64,000 bases of DNA from Emydura subglobosa (lineage: Eukaryota; Chordata; Testudines; Chelidae). The notes below the pieces were generated by a model that was not told where the DNA came from, made no database searches, and saw only the letters and a list, made by a program, of their open reading frames with translations. The DNA is taken from contig ML679961.1 of the NCBI GenBank assembly GCA_007922225.1, positions 75,342,652 through 75,406,651 of the forward strand, written 5' to 3'. The position numbers and the translations under genes were made by a program. Shown piece after piece: positions 32,136-44,255 of this stretch. The stretch's first letter is position 1. Each line of letters starts with the position of its first letter.

Positions 32136-34770
32136 AGAGAAAATGAAATGAGACTGAGAAAGTAGGCTACTTGACAGAATACAACCAAGAATGATAAAGA
32201 CTTCACACTATGGGAAACAAGCTGGTAAGAGTTTGTATACAGTTGACAAGTGAAACTTCAACTTTATTCAGGAGTATAAAATACATTTTAAAATTTCCAG
32301 TTTACCGTAACAAACTAGGCGTGGTTTCAATTTGCAACTTTTTGGTAGGTTCTCATGCAAAATCTTGATTACAGAGGGAACAGAAAGCTCAAAACCAGGG
32401 GGGATAGGATGGAAACTAGGATGTATGCAGGCAGATCCCACATCTTTGCAAAGCTTCACTGAAAGTCACATAGCTGATTGCAAGATCGGGGCCTAGCCCT
32501 ATATTCAGAAATCATTTCAGCTGTAAAATAACATATGCAGTCAGATTCTGTTTCACAAAGAAAATTAAAAAAGGATAGCCTTCCTAATGTAGTCATGGGC
32601 AGTATATGCAATACAGCTTCTGTCTGGCATTAGTTAAAAATGAGTGTTTGCCATGTGATCACTACTTTAAAACTAAAGCATTAGTTCCTCCTTTATTTAT
32701 ATTATCTAAATAGTCATTACAAATTGCATTCAGAATAAAAATGTCCCTCTATCCTTTTCATCAGTAATACTTTTTTCTTATCTGCTGAAGCCATTTGTCT
32801 TTTCTAAGATGTCTAAAAGTAAAGAGCACAAGATTATCATGTTGCAGTATTAATTAAAATTGGAATCCTCTCCTTCTCTTTCCCCCACCCAATTTCTAAA
32901 TCTATAGCAAGGGCCCCATTAACTGTATCGAAGTAAAATGTTTTAAATAAAACTGGTTTGACTTAAAAGGAGATGAAGAACAAAGCCAGCTATTTAAAAT
33001 CCCAATGCAATCAATGCTGTTGTGTTTGTCAGCATAGAAAAGAATGGAGAAAGTTATTCAGAGACACCCTTTTAAAAACACTACTCTAGTTTTCCATTAG
33101 CACAACACTAGAGGTTAGTTGTAATTTGTTTTATACCTAACTTCAGATTATTATAAACATATTCAATCATGGGCTAATTTTCAAAGGTGCTGGATCTGTA
33201 GCACCAGTGACTTGAATGGGGCTTGCTGATGCTCAGAACTTCTGAAATACTTGCCCTTAGAGCCCAAATCCTGCTTCTGTTGGGCCCAATTCTGATCCCC
33301 TACTCAAGTAGTTCCACTGAAATCAGTGACATCACTCTAATACTCTAATTGCTGAGTAGAACATAGAGACTAGTACCAATTGAGACTAGTACCATATTAG
33401 CAATGGATCTACTCAATACAAGTAAGATGGTCAGATTTGGGCCCAACAGCAAAACTCCAATAGTCTTTAGTCATGCAAGATCAGGTCTTAAAGATAGAGT
33501 TTATTTGCTCTGATGCAACATGCAACTGACAGATCCTTGAGTATGGATACCAAGGTTTAGCATCAAGAATAACTGCGAAGTATATCAGTAAATTCCAGTT
33601 TTACTGGGCATGGAGAGAAAAATTTCTTTAACACGATACTGCATAACTGGTTTTAACTTCAGCTTTACACGCTGAACCGATTAAGGAACTTCAGATTTTC
33701 AATGAAATATTTAATTTAATCAATGCAACAGTTGCTAACACCCCTTCTAAAAATACCATTGTATTGTGCATGGTAGTAATGCTTCCGGAAGTTTCACATT
33801 ACAGATATTCCCATTAAATACTATAGCATTTTCTAAATAAGGGGTGCTTAGCAAACTCATTCTTAGCAGTATGAAAATGGTAAACTTCTTACTTCACTTT
33901 TTAGCGTTGTTACCTAGGATGAAGTGCTGATGTTTCAGGACTCCTCAAAGTTCATTAATTCCCATAAGAGAATAAGTTCCCATCTTGTAGTAACACTCCA
34001 TTTCCACAAATAAAGAACCACCAAGATGGAGAAGAGATGTATTCCTAGCCCCGTATCCTTCAAGCATTTGATAAATAATCAAATGTGCAACAATGCACAA
34101 GCTGCTATCATACAGGTTAGTCTAATGTGTCTTGTTACCAAAAAAATTCCAACATTGAACTGGAAAAGCACAATCTCATTTTACAACCCTATTTAAATGC
34201 CCAATCCCCATTTAAAAAACACTTCTTCCCAATAAAGAGATAAATACACCCTTCGCTGGAAGGGAAACAAAAACACACCCCTAGAATGCATTTTTTAAAA
34301 AAGTCCAAAGGGATCATCTCAATTCAAATTTACATGAATATACACACCCAAAAAGAATATCTTATTTATACATGACAGTGACTGATACAGTGGGCAGAAG
34401 GAGCAGATGACATGATGTCCACTTAGTACATGTGCCCTGGCAGTGGAAGACAGTGTTTCCAGAGCATGGCTGTTTGCACATGCTTCTGGTGTCTGAGAAT
34501 ACCTATTTACACATGGTGAAATTCACCCCGTGAAGATGACCTGCACAATGGATATGTACCACATAAGTCCCACTTAAGCCCTATGGCTGAATTTCACCCT
34601 GTACCTTAGGGGACTTCCAAAAACGTATTAGACGTATGCAGTGGAAACATTAAGAACCTTTGAATAATAATTTTTAGAAATGTGGAGTAACATCTCAAAT
34701 GCCAGTGATATGAACAGGGACAGGAAGCACACGGAATAATTCAGATGCTTTTTTATGTAGCATTTTAATA
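32136..34770 (-). other. Repeat-poor block, possibly LDLRAD3 3'UTR or flank
   Basis: About 2.6 kb with few named repeats (a short palindromic element at 33171). It contains - strand polyadenylation hexamers (TTTATT on +) at about 32269 and 33496. These would suit a gene on the LDLRAD3 strand, but the stop codon is over 5 kb away and no transcript evidence is available. Confidence 0.3.
33171..33256. repeat. Short palindromic MITE-like element
   Basis: GGGCTAATTTTCAAAGGTGC is mirrored by 'gatgctcagaacttctgaaa' and 'tacttgccc'. Same class as 8108. Confidence 0.55.
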
Positions 34771-34779
34771 AGACTGTTC

Positions 34780-34935
34780 AAAGGAAAGGCAGCAGAGTCT
34801 CAAGATCACAGAACTGGTCTGGGAGTCAGAAATTGAATTTATTCTCCAGTTTTGCAACTCAGTTTTGTGCGTCCATTTGTTTATTTGTAAAATAAGAACT
34901 GGATATTAGCTACATGCCAAAGACCATATTTATCT
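34780..34935 (+). repeat. MIR / CORE-SINE fragment
   Basis: 'cagaactggtctgggagtca', 'tattctccagttttgcaact' and 'tttgtttatttgtaaaataa' follow sense MIR order, diverged. Confidence 0.55.
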
Positions 34936-35439
34936 CTCCAGTGGGCTATAAGGACAGATCACTTAACTGTCCACTCAGCCTTGTATGAGAAAGCATAAAT
35001 AACTGCACTGCGTGAGCTTCTACTAAAGGTGAATTTGGCCCTACGTTTGTGTGCTGTGATATTTAAGCAGCATTCCTCAATTTTACAATTCAGGATGGTG
35101 TGACCCTCAGAGCCCCTCAATGCTAATTGACTAAGAGTTCACTGTTTGGTTACAGCAACTTCTATCAGGCCTGACAAACTTACTATATCTAACACATTGC
35201 TGTCATACTATTTATCTGCAATAAAGGTCATGGGAGATACCAAATGAAAACTTACATTCTACTGGTCATCAGAAGCACTGTGTGATGTGTGTGAGATATT
35301 TAAGAAGTTGTATGCATTGAAAATATTTTTAAAACTCTGTAAGCATTGATAAACAAGTTTTTACTAGACAAAGGAATGTTGTTTTACCTGTCTGCCTAAG
35401 TCTTCCATAGAAATTAAGCAGGATAAGCCAAATATAATG

Positions 35440-36200
35440 GGAGTAACCTTTGCCACTGATATAAACAGAAGGAACCGGTTACAGGAAGACGAGAAAGCAG
35501 CATGGCATCAGCAGACTGGAGAACATTCCACTAAAGAACACCCTAACTAGAGGAGAGGTGATACCATGAAAAATCTGGATTCTGATTTGGCTGAAAATCA
35601 GCGAATACTGCAGAAAGTTTGATAGTGAAACACCATTTTAGACAAAGGAGTGTAGAATACCAAAGTTATGTTTAGTTTCTTTGAAGTGTATTATACTTTT
35701 GTTTTACTTGTAACCAATTCGGTTTCCATTATTCTTACTCAGCATCAATTAAATCTCTGTTCTTTATTAAGACATTTATTCTTGGTTTTATTATAAATTC
35801 ACCTCAGTTCTGTATATTAAATAAAGCTAAAGTGTCTCCTCAGCTAACTCGAACAGGGGTGTGTGTGTACTGTTGTCTCTTTAGAGATACCAAATTTGGT
35901 AATTTCTGTGAGTGACCAGTGACGGGGGTGAATTCTGCAGGGGAACACACTTCAAAGGAGCTTGGGGAGCACCTAACGTTAACCTGCAAGGCGAAGTAAA
36001 GGCTGGCAGAGCTTCTGAGGAGATTGTCTGGGGTGGCTAACAGACAGGAGTGACACCCACTTTAGCACCAGCAAGTCTTTCTCACACACAGACGGGGGGA
36101 CGGAGGTAATAATGTAACCAACATTCCTGAATGCCCTTAAGAAAGATGGGCTTTCCAGAGACCACGTGGAAATGTTGCTGATAATTAGCTTGATGTGCAA
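35440..36200 (+). repeat. LTR-like sequence (tentative)
   Basis: 'catcaattaaatctctgttc' and 'tttattaagacatttattct' followed by ATAAATAAAGC-type poly(A) signals and 'ggggtgtgtgtgtactgttg' resemble LTRs I recall from turtle genomes. No TG...CA ends or target duplication were pinned down, and no viral coding sequence is attached. Confidence 0.35.
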
Positions 36201-37280
36201 GCAGAGATATCAATGATGTTCTAGTTTTATGGTGCTTTCTACTGCACTCTCTCACTTTTAAAGCCAGCTACATTTGTAGAATTCATCCACATTCCTGGCT
36301 CCAATAAACTACAGTGAAGGAGACCGAACTGATGCCTATGATACATGTGTAAATGTAATGATGACAAATGCTCGATCCTGTGAATCTTTGGAACTATAAA
36401 CTAAACAAGTTTTCCCAAGATCAGTTTGGACTTCTGCTCCAAAAGCCTCAAACTGAAAGAAGTTATTGAAAAAGAAAAATTTGCCTTCATTTCCATGGTC
36501 TTGTTTCACCTCTCTTATCCCTATTTTATGCCTATGTGCAACAGGCATAAATCTGGAGTAAGGCACTAATGTATCAGAAGAAACAGATACGGCTATTTTT
36601 TAGGGCTGATTTCCATCTGGATATGAGAAAGGGCACCGTCATCTGTATCGTATATAAAAGTGAACCATAGGAATATAGTGGCATTTAAAGTAGCAGCAAC
36701 AGGGAAAGCTTAGCTTTCTTCCTTCCACACTGACTCACTGTACCTACAACACTGTTTTTTACAATGGCATTTAAACACTGTTTCACTTATGGTCCACACA
36801 TTTCAGATGGAAATATTCCAAGAATGAGAACATAAAATGGGAGAGAGAAATACTGGGCTGAATTAATGCCTTGCATAATTCCACTGCGCTTGTGTTTTTA
36901 TGCAGAAACTTAAATTTCAACCAGGGAAACTATGAATAATAATAGCACGTTGTAGAAAATAAATGGTTTTCCACATGACACAATATTTTTTAGTATGAAA
37001 TTTAAGTATTGTTTCCAAAGATATCAGAAAGATATCTATGCTGGTGAAATACAGTTATATACACACACATACATATGCATCCCCCCCCCGTTTTATATTA
37101 TGTACAAAGCCATATGTGTATGCATGGATATATATTTTATAGGCCGTGCTGGCAGTATGCCTATTACTACGGTTGCCCGATACTTTTCATTATAGGACTC
37201 TGTCTTCCCTTTGCTTATAGCTTTTCCAAACTCTAGCCATTCAGGCAGAAATTTTCCATGCCAGATGTCTGCCTCTGGCT

Positions 37281-37282
<2 letters not shown>

Positions 37283-37309
<27 letters not shown>
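37283..37309 (+). repeat. T27 run
   Basis: Unbroken poly(T), 27 bp. Confidence 0.95.
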
Positions 37310-37311
<2 letters not shown>

Positions 37312-37599
37312 GTTTCAGCCAAAACAGCCCAGCAGTTTCAGAGAACAACCTTAGGGGGGAAAATACATTGTTTTGCCATGTTAAAACAATTCTTTCAACC
37401 ACTTTGTTGAGAAGTGTTAGTGGCTCCCATGTGTTGGAGCAGGGACTTGAAAATTGTCAGGAGGTGGGCCTTTGTATTCAGGCATATGCCTTCCTGTAAA
37501 AAAAACATCCAAATTTGAAAACCTCAATTCACTCAATAAAGACTTCTCATAGCTTCAAAGTTAACATTTCCAAAGATGTTGTTCACATTGAGCATGCTC

Positions 37600-38175
37600 C
37601 ACCCCAGGGATTGAGGGGCGCGGGGCAAGTGGGACTTCCCTGCAATTGCTGGGCCCGACTGCTTGGAATGGACAGCAGGGAGCAGTGAAGCCCTCCTGGA
37701 GCTCAGGCAGCATGAAGGGGGGGAACCACCTGACTCAAACGCAGAGAGCCAAACAAGTCAGGGAGGGAGACAGACTGGCTGGGCAAGGAGACTGGGAGCT
37801 GAGATGAGCTGAAGTGAGAGACAACAGATCTGAGGAAGACCTGAAGTGTGGGGGGGAGAAATGGGACTGGCCAGGCAAACAGACTGAAACAAGGAACCAG
37901 GGAGAGGGGAAAGACTGGGACAAAGAACCATGTAGTGGGTGAGGAAAGGCTAAGAAGGAGGAGGATCCTTGGCAGGGTGAAGAGAAACTGGATGAGCAGC
38001 CAGGAATGGGGGAACACTGGAGCTGATGGCCAGGAGAGGGAGACGAGGACTCTTTGGACAAGGACACTGGCAGGGGATGAGAAGCCGGAGAAGTGGAGAT
38101 TGGCATTAGCTAGGCAATAAAAATGCAACTGGGACTAGGAGCTGGGGTGAAGAAAAGACAGAACAGGGACAAGTC
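37600..38175 (+). repeat. Purine-rich, degenerate GACTGGGA-type repeats
   Basis: The + strand is strongly A/G-biased, with many loose copies of gactggga/gagctgg/caggga units. The 141- and 123-codon frames on the - strand are serine/leucine/proline-rich products of this bias and not genes. It may be an old minisatellite. Confidence 0.55.
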
Positions 38176-38814
38176 GGAGAAGATGGGACAAAAAGCATTG
38201 CATGGGAGGAATTGGCAGAAGGGTCTGCAAGCCATAGAGGACACTTCCCTCAAGAGCTTGGAATGAAGCCCAAGGTTCCTGAGTCTCACCACCCCTCTGC
38301 TGTCAGCAAACATCTGTGAAACCCACTGGCAAAGTGTGTCCCATCCCCCTCTAGGATAACAACTTACCACCTCTATCAGTTACTCCATTAGCTCAAGTGG
38401 CACAAATCTGTGCAGTGAATCTAAAGGCTCCAACCCCATTGATGACCCATGCTAGATGTCAGTATGATGCCACATATGGGAATTTGTTTCTTCAGTTTGC
38501 TTTTTTAAAAACACATGAAATGGCACACAAAATAATTACATTAAAAACATTAAGGTTGCTAATCAAGCACTCAAAAGTTAGGATATGCCAGAATTAAGGT
38601 TGCGTGTGCAAATTTAGTTTGGCTTCTTTGAGCATATATGCATTATGATACAGTATTAAACTACATAATCGCACACTATTTTTCCACAAGATGCACCTGC
38701 TGTGGGGATAAATCGGGGCTGTGTAGTAAAAAAAAACCTGATCTTTAGGACTCCTGGCTCGTTTACTACAGAAGCTGGAAGGTGTGTAGTGGATGAGTCA
38801 GGTGTTTGTAGAAG

Positions 38815-39260
38815 AGAAACGATGGTCTTATGGTTAAGGCATTTGAAAATTGCCCTGATGAATTGGAATTCTATCCCTGCCTTTGCCACAGAGTTCCTAT
38901 GTGACATTGGGCAAGCCAATTAAACCAAATTTTTCACAGGAGGCACTAACTGGGTGCCTGACTTGAGACCCTGGGATCTGACCTGCAGGATTGCTGAGAA
39001 CTCACAGCTGCAACTGAAGACAACTAGAGGTATGTTTTAAGATATAAAGTGCTACAGAATGTTAAGTGCTCTGAAAAATCAGGTCCAAGGTGTCTCAAAT
39101 TGGGCACCCAAAATTAGTGGACACTTTTTATCTTAATCTTTCTATGTCTCACTTCCCATCTGTAAAATGGGGATAATGCTACTTCATCTCAGAGTTGTGA
39201 AAATAACTTCATTTAATGTTTGTGAAGCTTCTCAGATACTATAGTGATAAGTACCATAGA
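38815..39260 (+). repeat. MIR / CORE-SINE split by an insertion
   Basis: The left half (38815-38925) has 'gatggtcttatggttaaggc', 'ctatccctgcctttgccaca' and 'gtgacattgggcaagccaat'. The right half (39130-39260) resumes with 'cttcccatctgtaaaatggg' and 'ctacttcatctcagagttgt'. About 200 bp of unrelated sequence (38926-39129) lies between. Confidence 0.7.
38926..39129. mobile_element. Insertion within MIR
   Basis: It begins 'ttttcacaggaggcactaac' and ends 'cacccaaaattagtggacac'. It shares 'ttgggcacccaaaatt' with the small element at 58125. Probably a non-autonomous DNA transposon; class unproven. Confidence 0.45.
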
Positions 39261-39932
39261 AAACCCATGAGGAAATTAATAATTGTCTTCACAGCAGAGT
39301 TTGAGTAGTGTGCAATAAATACGGCTTAGAGCCACACATTGAACAATGAAGATAAAACAAAATATTGAATAGTTGTTCACTAATGAGCACAATCCATCCT
39401 GTGCATGCAAAGAGGCAGGGATCCTGTGGAAAAAATTAGTGTGTGATCATGTAATTAAAGATTGTACCTCAATGTATACACACAAGGGGATCAAATTAAG
39501 GTGGCCCAGGCAACCTAAATTCTATCATTTCCTATATTTTGAGTGCTTGATTTGGCAACCTTAATGTTCTTTTAACAGGTTTTTGTGTGTAATACCTCTA
39601 CATTTTACACATGCACATATATACATACATATACAGTACGTACACCCTGATATACATTAAATCACAAAGTCTTAAGTATTCAACTATTTGAACTGGAATC
39701 CCAGAGTTAACCCCTCTCCTCTACCAACTCTGGGCAGGTCAGATGTGAACCTGGATCTACAACTCATGGCTCTGGCCTTTGCCTGTAATGAGCCCAAACA
39801 ACATCTGTGAAAATTGGGGAAGTTTGGATTTGGATTCAAATTAAATCCCATTCTGAACATCACAGCTCAGGCCCATCTCTGATGGTAACAAGCCACAGCA
39901 GACTAACCCATATACCCTTTTCAATACCCCCG

Positions 39933-40194
39933 TCACATTTCTCCTTCAGCAACAGGATGGATCAGAGTGTCATTTTGCTCAGCTGTTCTCTCATGAAGCA
40001 TTCTGCGATGGTCCATACTATTACTGACACCTCTTGTCCGACTGCTGCCTGTGCTCAAGGGGCTTCCTGCCACTGGGGTGTCTGTGCTCTCCATGCTTCC
40101 TGTCCGAGATCGGTAAGGAGGGAGATCTGTCTGACTCTGGGACTCAGAATCTGAGCAGTAAGGGGGTGGAGAAAGATCAAACCAAGGGGGTCGG
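39933..40194 (-). CDS. LDLRAD3: LDLRAD3, terminal coding exon (cytoplasmic tail)
   Basis: On the - strand the acceptor ttgcag (40195-40200) is followed by codons completing the split AG|C from the previous exon. The exon reads [20 protein letters not shown], then [12 protein letters not shown], and ends with TGA at 39933-39935. The aromatic-acidic PPPY segment and the following DLPPYRSR segment match the LDLRAD3 tail. In the family, the tail's PY motifs bind WW domains of Nedd4-family ubiquitin ligases (ITCH, NEDD4), which control receptor turnover. After RSRTGS, the last ~50 residues are Ser/Thr-rich and differ strongly from the mammalian C-terminus as I recall it. The junction gives D-Q-S-R-P-P-W, apparently one residue longer than human D-Q-R-P-A-W. 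The frame is clean. Confidence 0.93.
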
Positions 40195-42421
40195 CTGCAA
40201 ATACAAGAGAGTAACAAAGTTACTGAAGACTATGGCACAGAGGGAAATAGAACAAAATTCTGGAGCTCGTTGTAACAGATTATGAGTTTCTATCCCAACA
40301 TAAGAAAAAAAGTGATAAAACAACAACATTTCTATACCAACATCTGAAAATCTCAAAGTGCTTTGCAAACACTATGAGGAAATTCATCCCTGTGCAGAAG
40401 GGCCAGTCCAAGACCTATGCACCACCAACAGAAGGGATGTTACACTTGTGTCTTGGTCAAGTTCCAATGTGGACAGTTACATTTTGCCTCCCTACATTTT
40501 CTCTGTTGTTTTGCTTTCCACAGAATAATCACTTCCTGTCCTAAACTATTATGTACTGTGCACTGTCAAATAGCTGCCCCGCTTCACCCCAAAGATGGCT
40601 TCAACTCAGCAATTCCTGCATAACAATTACACATCTAAAAAAGAATGTAGGGATAATTCAGGACAAAGGGAGATGTATACATTTTAAACTAGGGCTGCTG
40701 GTGGTTATCAGTAACCTAAGTTAGTGGTGATCAAAATCTGGACAGCTGGACAGTTAGTTGGGCTGAGTCCAATTTCCAGTAGAGAGAGTTGTCACTACGA
40801 CAAGTTATCACCACTACTGCAAGTTTCAGCAGAGATCCATGAATGAGCACGAACACGGAATTATTCTGTCACCCCTAGACTCCAAAGTCAGTGTTGGAGA
40901 ACACTGAAAGAGCATCATGGGGATGCATCCAGTGCCAGACCTGTTCTGTTCATAAACAGAGGACATTAGGCTCTAGAGCTTTCAGCTGGACACCATTTAC
41001 AGGCATTGAATTAATTTACCAATTTACAAAGAGAGATGAAAAACTGGGGGCCATGTATATAAGCCTCTATAAACAAAGTCAGTGGTGTTACTATGGAAAA
41101 AAATAAGCAAAAAGCAATATTCAGAAAGGGCACCACTACAGGCTTGTTGGAAAGAAAAGCACACTTAAATTCACATGCTTTTCAGGGTTCACAACTATAT
41201 ATTGTTTTCTGAATTTCTAAAGAAGTGGAGAAGTCTTACCTGTCTAACACTTTGGAAGCAAACCAGTGCCACCTATCTGGGGTTATTACTCTGAGTGCCT
41301 CATGCACTAAAGATTATCAGATACAATTTTTAGATTTTGTTTTGGCTAAGGATACCAGTGACCATAGGAGAAATCCTGCAGCCCTTACCTAAGCAAGACT
41401 CCTTGACTTCAGAAGGAGTGCTACAGAATCTGGTCCTGTGCATTTACACTCTGAGCACCTGAGATTTACTATGGAGCAAACTCAGGGTTTTCATACTTTG
41501 TTCCCAGATTGGCATGAAGTAACATTGCTGAAGTGATTGTTTTCCTCCATATTCCTGTCATCCCTGTAGCACCCCAAAGAGCCATAGAGACTGATTCCTT
41601 GTGACAAGAGCAGAAGTAACCCCAAAAGAGATATGTACTCAGGTGATGCCCCTTGAACCCTTATATCTCTTTTATGCCACTGGCTGCACAGAGGCCTGTG
41701 GACCATTAATTCTGCAGGTTAAGGTGGGGCGGAGGGGGAGAGGAGAAGAGACCTCTTTTCCTGTGTACACAGAGAGGCAAACTGAATTTGTTCCCATGTA
41801 AGTGAACAATCAATAGTTACAGGTAGGCTTGGCAGAATTTGTTGTTTTTTTTTTTTTTTTAAATAATTTGATGGATAAATCAATGTTTATTTTAAAGTAT
41901 TTTTTTCAATTTCTACTGATTTAAATTTTCACAGTTGCAGGAAATCATGGCGTGGGGGTCAGACAATGGGGTGAGGTCAGACAATTATTTAATGACAGTA
42001 GACAATGACATTCAAAAAGTTGAAGCTTTATAGCTATGAAGAAACAAACGGTCAGCACCATGTCAAAATATACGAAGCAAATATACTTAAATAAAAGTCT
42101 AGTAAAGTTCTCAAGGAGCATTTTTTTTTTTACTTTGCCTATCCATAAATTTTGATCATTACTGATGGAAATAATTCTTTATCACTTTGTATGCATACGG
42201 TGAAAGCAATATTTATCGATAAAATCTAATCCCTCCAAACCTAGTTATACAGCAGTGACAGAATGAGAACATAGGAAACATTTCTACCCTGTAAAATAAA
42301 ACAACGATCATAAATGCTACGATGAGAACACATGGGAAGCATGAGAATTCCCACAGAATCTAAGAATTGCAATCACTAGCATATCTTTCAGGATGGAACT
42401 CTTAGCACCTTACATACATAC
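40195..42421 (-). other. LDLRAD3: LDLRAD3 last intron
   Basis: A 2.2-kb GT-AG intron (donor gtatgt just below 42422, acceptor ttgcag just above 40194, - strand). It holds a short L2/MIR-like scrap near 40335-40385 ('tctcaaagtgctttgcaaac') and poly(T) runs at 41845-41860 and 42121-42131. Confidence 0.85.
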
Positions 42422-42767
42422 CTTTGGTCTAGCACAGCCTCTGAATATGATGGTGGAGAATCCAGATCCAGTGGCCTGTGGCAGGCCTGGTTGGACATGT
42501 ACTGAATTCCATTGTTGACATTGTAGGTGACACTGCAATGGTGTGGATGATCGAGGACCACCAGTCTTGACAGGAGGACAGGGTGCTGGAGCCGATGCAC
42601 AGGCAGGCTCATGAGGTTGTTGCGTTTTCGTTGGTGGTGCAAAACCAAGGCAAGGAAGGCCACCACCAGCACAAAGATAACTGAGCTGCCAATTATAGCA
42701 TAGGTGATGCTGGGATAGTAGAGCAGCTCGTTCTCTGAGGTCACATAATCCTGTCCACTGCCAGCCT
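42422..42767 (-). CDS. LDLRAD3: LDLRAD3, transmembrane / juxtamembrane exon
   Basis: The exon is 346 bp on the - strand, from acceptor cttgcag (42768-42774) to donor gtatgt (42421 downwards). It reads [20 protein letters not shown] and continues with [20 protein letters not shown], the single transmembrane helix. The basic stop-transfer HHQRKRNN follows, then the juxtamembrane segment [20 protein letters not shown] with [16 protein letters not shown], and a first PY motif in [12 protein letters not shown]. This is nearly identical to mammalian LDLRAD3 as I recall it. The protein is a type I membrane receptor with three LDL-receptor class A modules outside the cell. Those modules and the signal peptide are encoded by upstream exons not found in the remaining 21 kb. 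Antisense or shifted frames over this exon are shadows. Confidence 0.97.
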
Positions 42768-44114
42768 CTGCAAGACACAGAAAAGGAGGAGGGAAAGCTT
42801 GAGATGAGTCTCAGTGTAGAATATTGTGCTTGTCGTCAGCTGTTTTCTGCTAATGTACCATGTGACATACTGTGTGACTGGCTTCCATCTGAAGTTTCTT
42901 CCTTCTTAGAACTGTAGAAAAATGTGCATGTACAAACCAAACACTGGCTCACAGTCATGCAGACCCCCCTCGGATGCACTAGAAGGAGATTGCAAACCAG
43001 CTGGGGAAGAGGAAATACACTATGCATTGGAGACTGTCTTGGAATCATTCACCTTGTGATCGTGCATGTGCTTTTGTTATCAATTCCACCCTCTCTTCTG
43101 GCCAATACAGCAGTATTTTTCAGGGTTAAGGTGAGGACAGTGTGGGGATAGACCCCGTCCTTTGAAAGTATATTCAACAAACAGTGTGAACTGAATCAGA
43201 CAGATCAGAGATGAAAAGGCCTATTGTTAATGTTAAAAAATAACTTCCATAGCACTGTAAATTTATATGATGTTTTACTAACAAACAGTGACCAGATTCT
43301 CTGTCCCAGAGAACTTATAATCTAAGACAAATACAAGCAAAGATACCGGACGATTGTTCAGTTAAGGGTGGCTGCTGGAATAATTGATGATCAGAAGGAC
43401 AACTACTAGAAGAAACAGGATTTGAAAGAGAGAGTATGAGGGAAGGAGGGAGGAACTATAAGCGCACTTTGGACAAAATAAGGGGACAATTCCAGGTGTA
43501 TAAAGTAAACTGGAAGGAGTAAGGCCAAGCGTGCAAGAGAGACCAAAAGAATAGTAAAGCAAATGAATTAGGACAAATACAAAGAGCATGGGGAGGGATA
43601 GGCAGAAATGAGAACAGAGTGGCGCAAATTTACATAGGACCTGTAGGTTAATTTTAATTTCACATGGTAGAACATGGCAGTGAGTAGGGAGTGGATTGAG
43701 ACTTTTATCAGCTGTATTTTGGGTCAATTACAGGGATAGAGAAGAAACAGGAAGGCTGGACAGGAAAAGGTTACAGTAATTTGAGCATCTTGTTGACCGA
43801 GATTTAATTAGTGGAGGCCAATAAAAAAAACCAACAATTAATTTTGCAGATATTAACGCAGCAGCAGCAACGGGATTTAATAAGAAACATGATATGGGAG
43901 AATAAGGAAAGAGGAGAAAAAGTGTCTACGCAGGCTGTGGACCTGCAAGACAAAAAGTTATGGGAGGTAATATAAAGACAGCACTTGAGTTGATAACGTT
44001 CAGACCCAAGTGCTAACACTATTGTTATTTGTATTACAGTTGTGCCTTACTTGGGGCCCCATTGTTTTGGGTACCTTAGAAATGCATCCTAAGAGACCAT
44101 CCCTATTGTGAAGA

Positions 44115-44255
44115 GTTTACAACCCAAACAACACAGGTGGGAGGGAAAACAGAGGCTCAAATAGGTGAAGTGACTCGTCCAAGGGCAGCAGCAGAGCCAG
44201 AAATGGAAACAAATGTCCTTGCCACTGGAGCACACTGCCTCTCAGTAATATTTTT
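44115..44255 (-). repeat. MIR / CORE-SINE fragment
   Basis: 'aaacagaggctcaaataggt', 'gaagtgactcgtccaagggc', 'agagccagaaatgg' and 'cactgcctctcag' are antisense MIR blocks. Confidence 0.7.

Noticed and set aside
37703..38128. 141- and 123-codon serine/leucine-rich frames on the - strand
   Set aside because: Product of the purine-rich tract on the + strand; two frames are open in parallel and neither resembles a protein family.
42410..42778. 122-codon frame on the - strand overlapping the LDLRAD3 exon
   Set aside because: It is the shifted-frame shadow of the true LDLRAD3 frame and crosses the splice acceptor.
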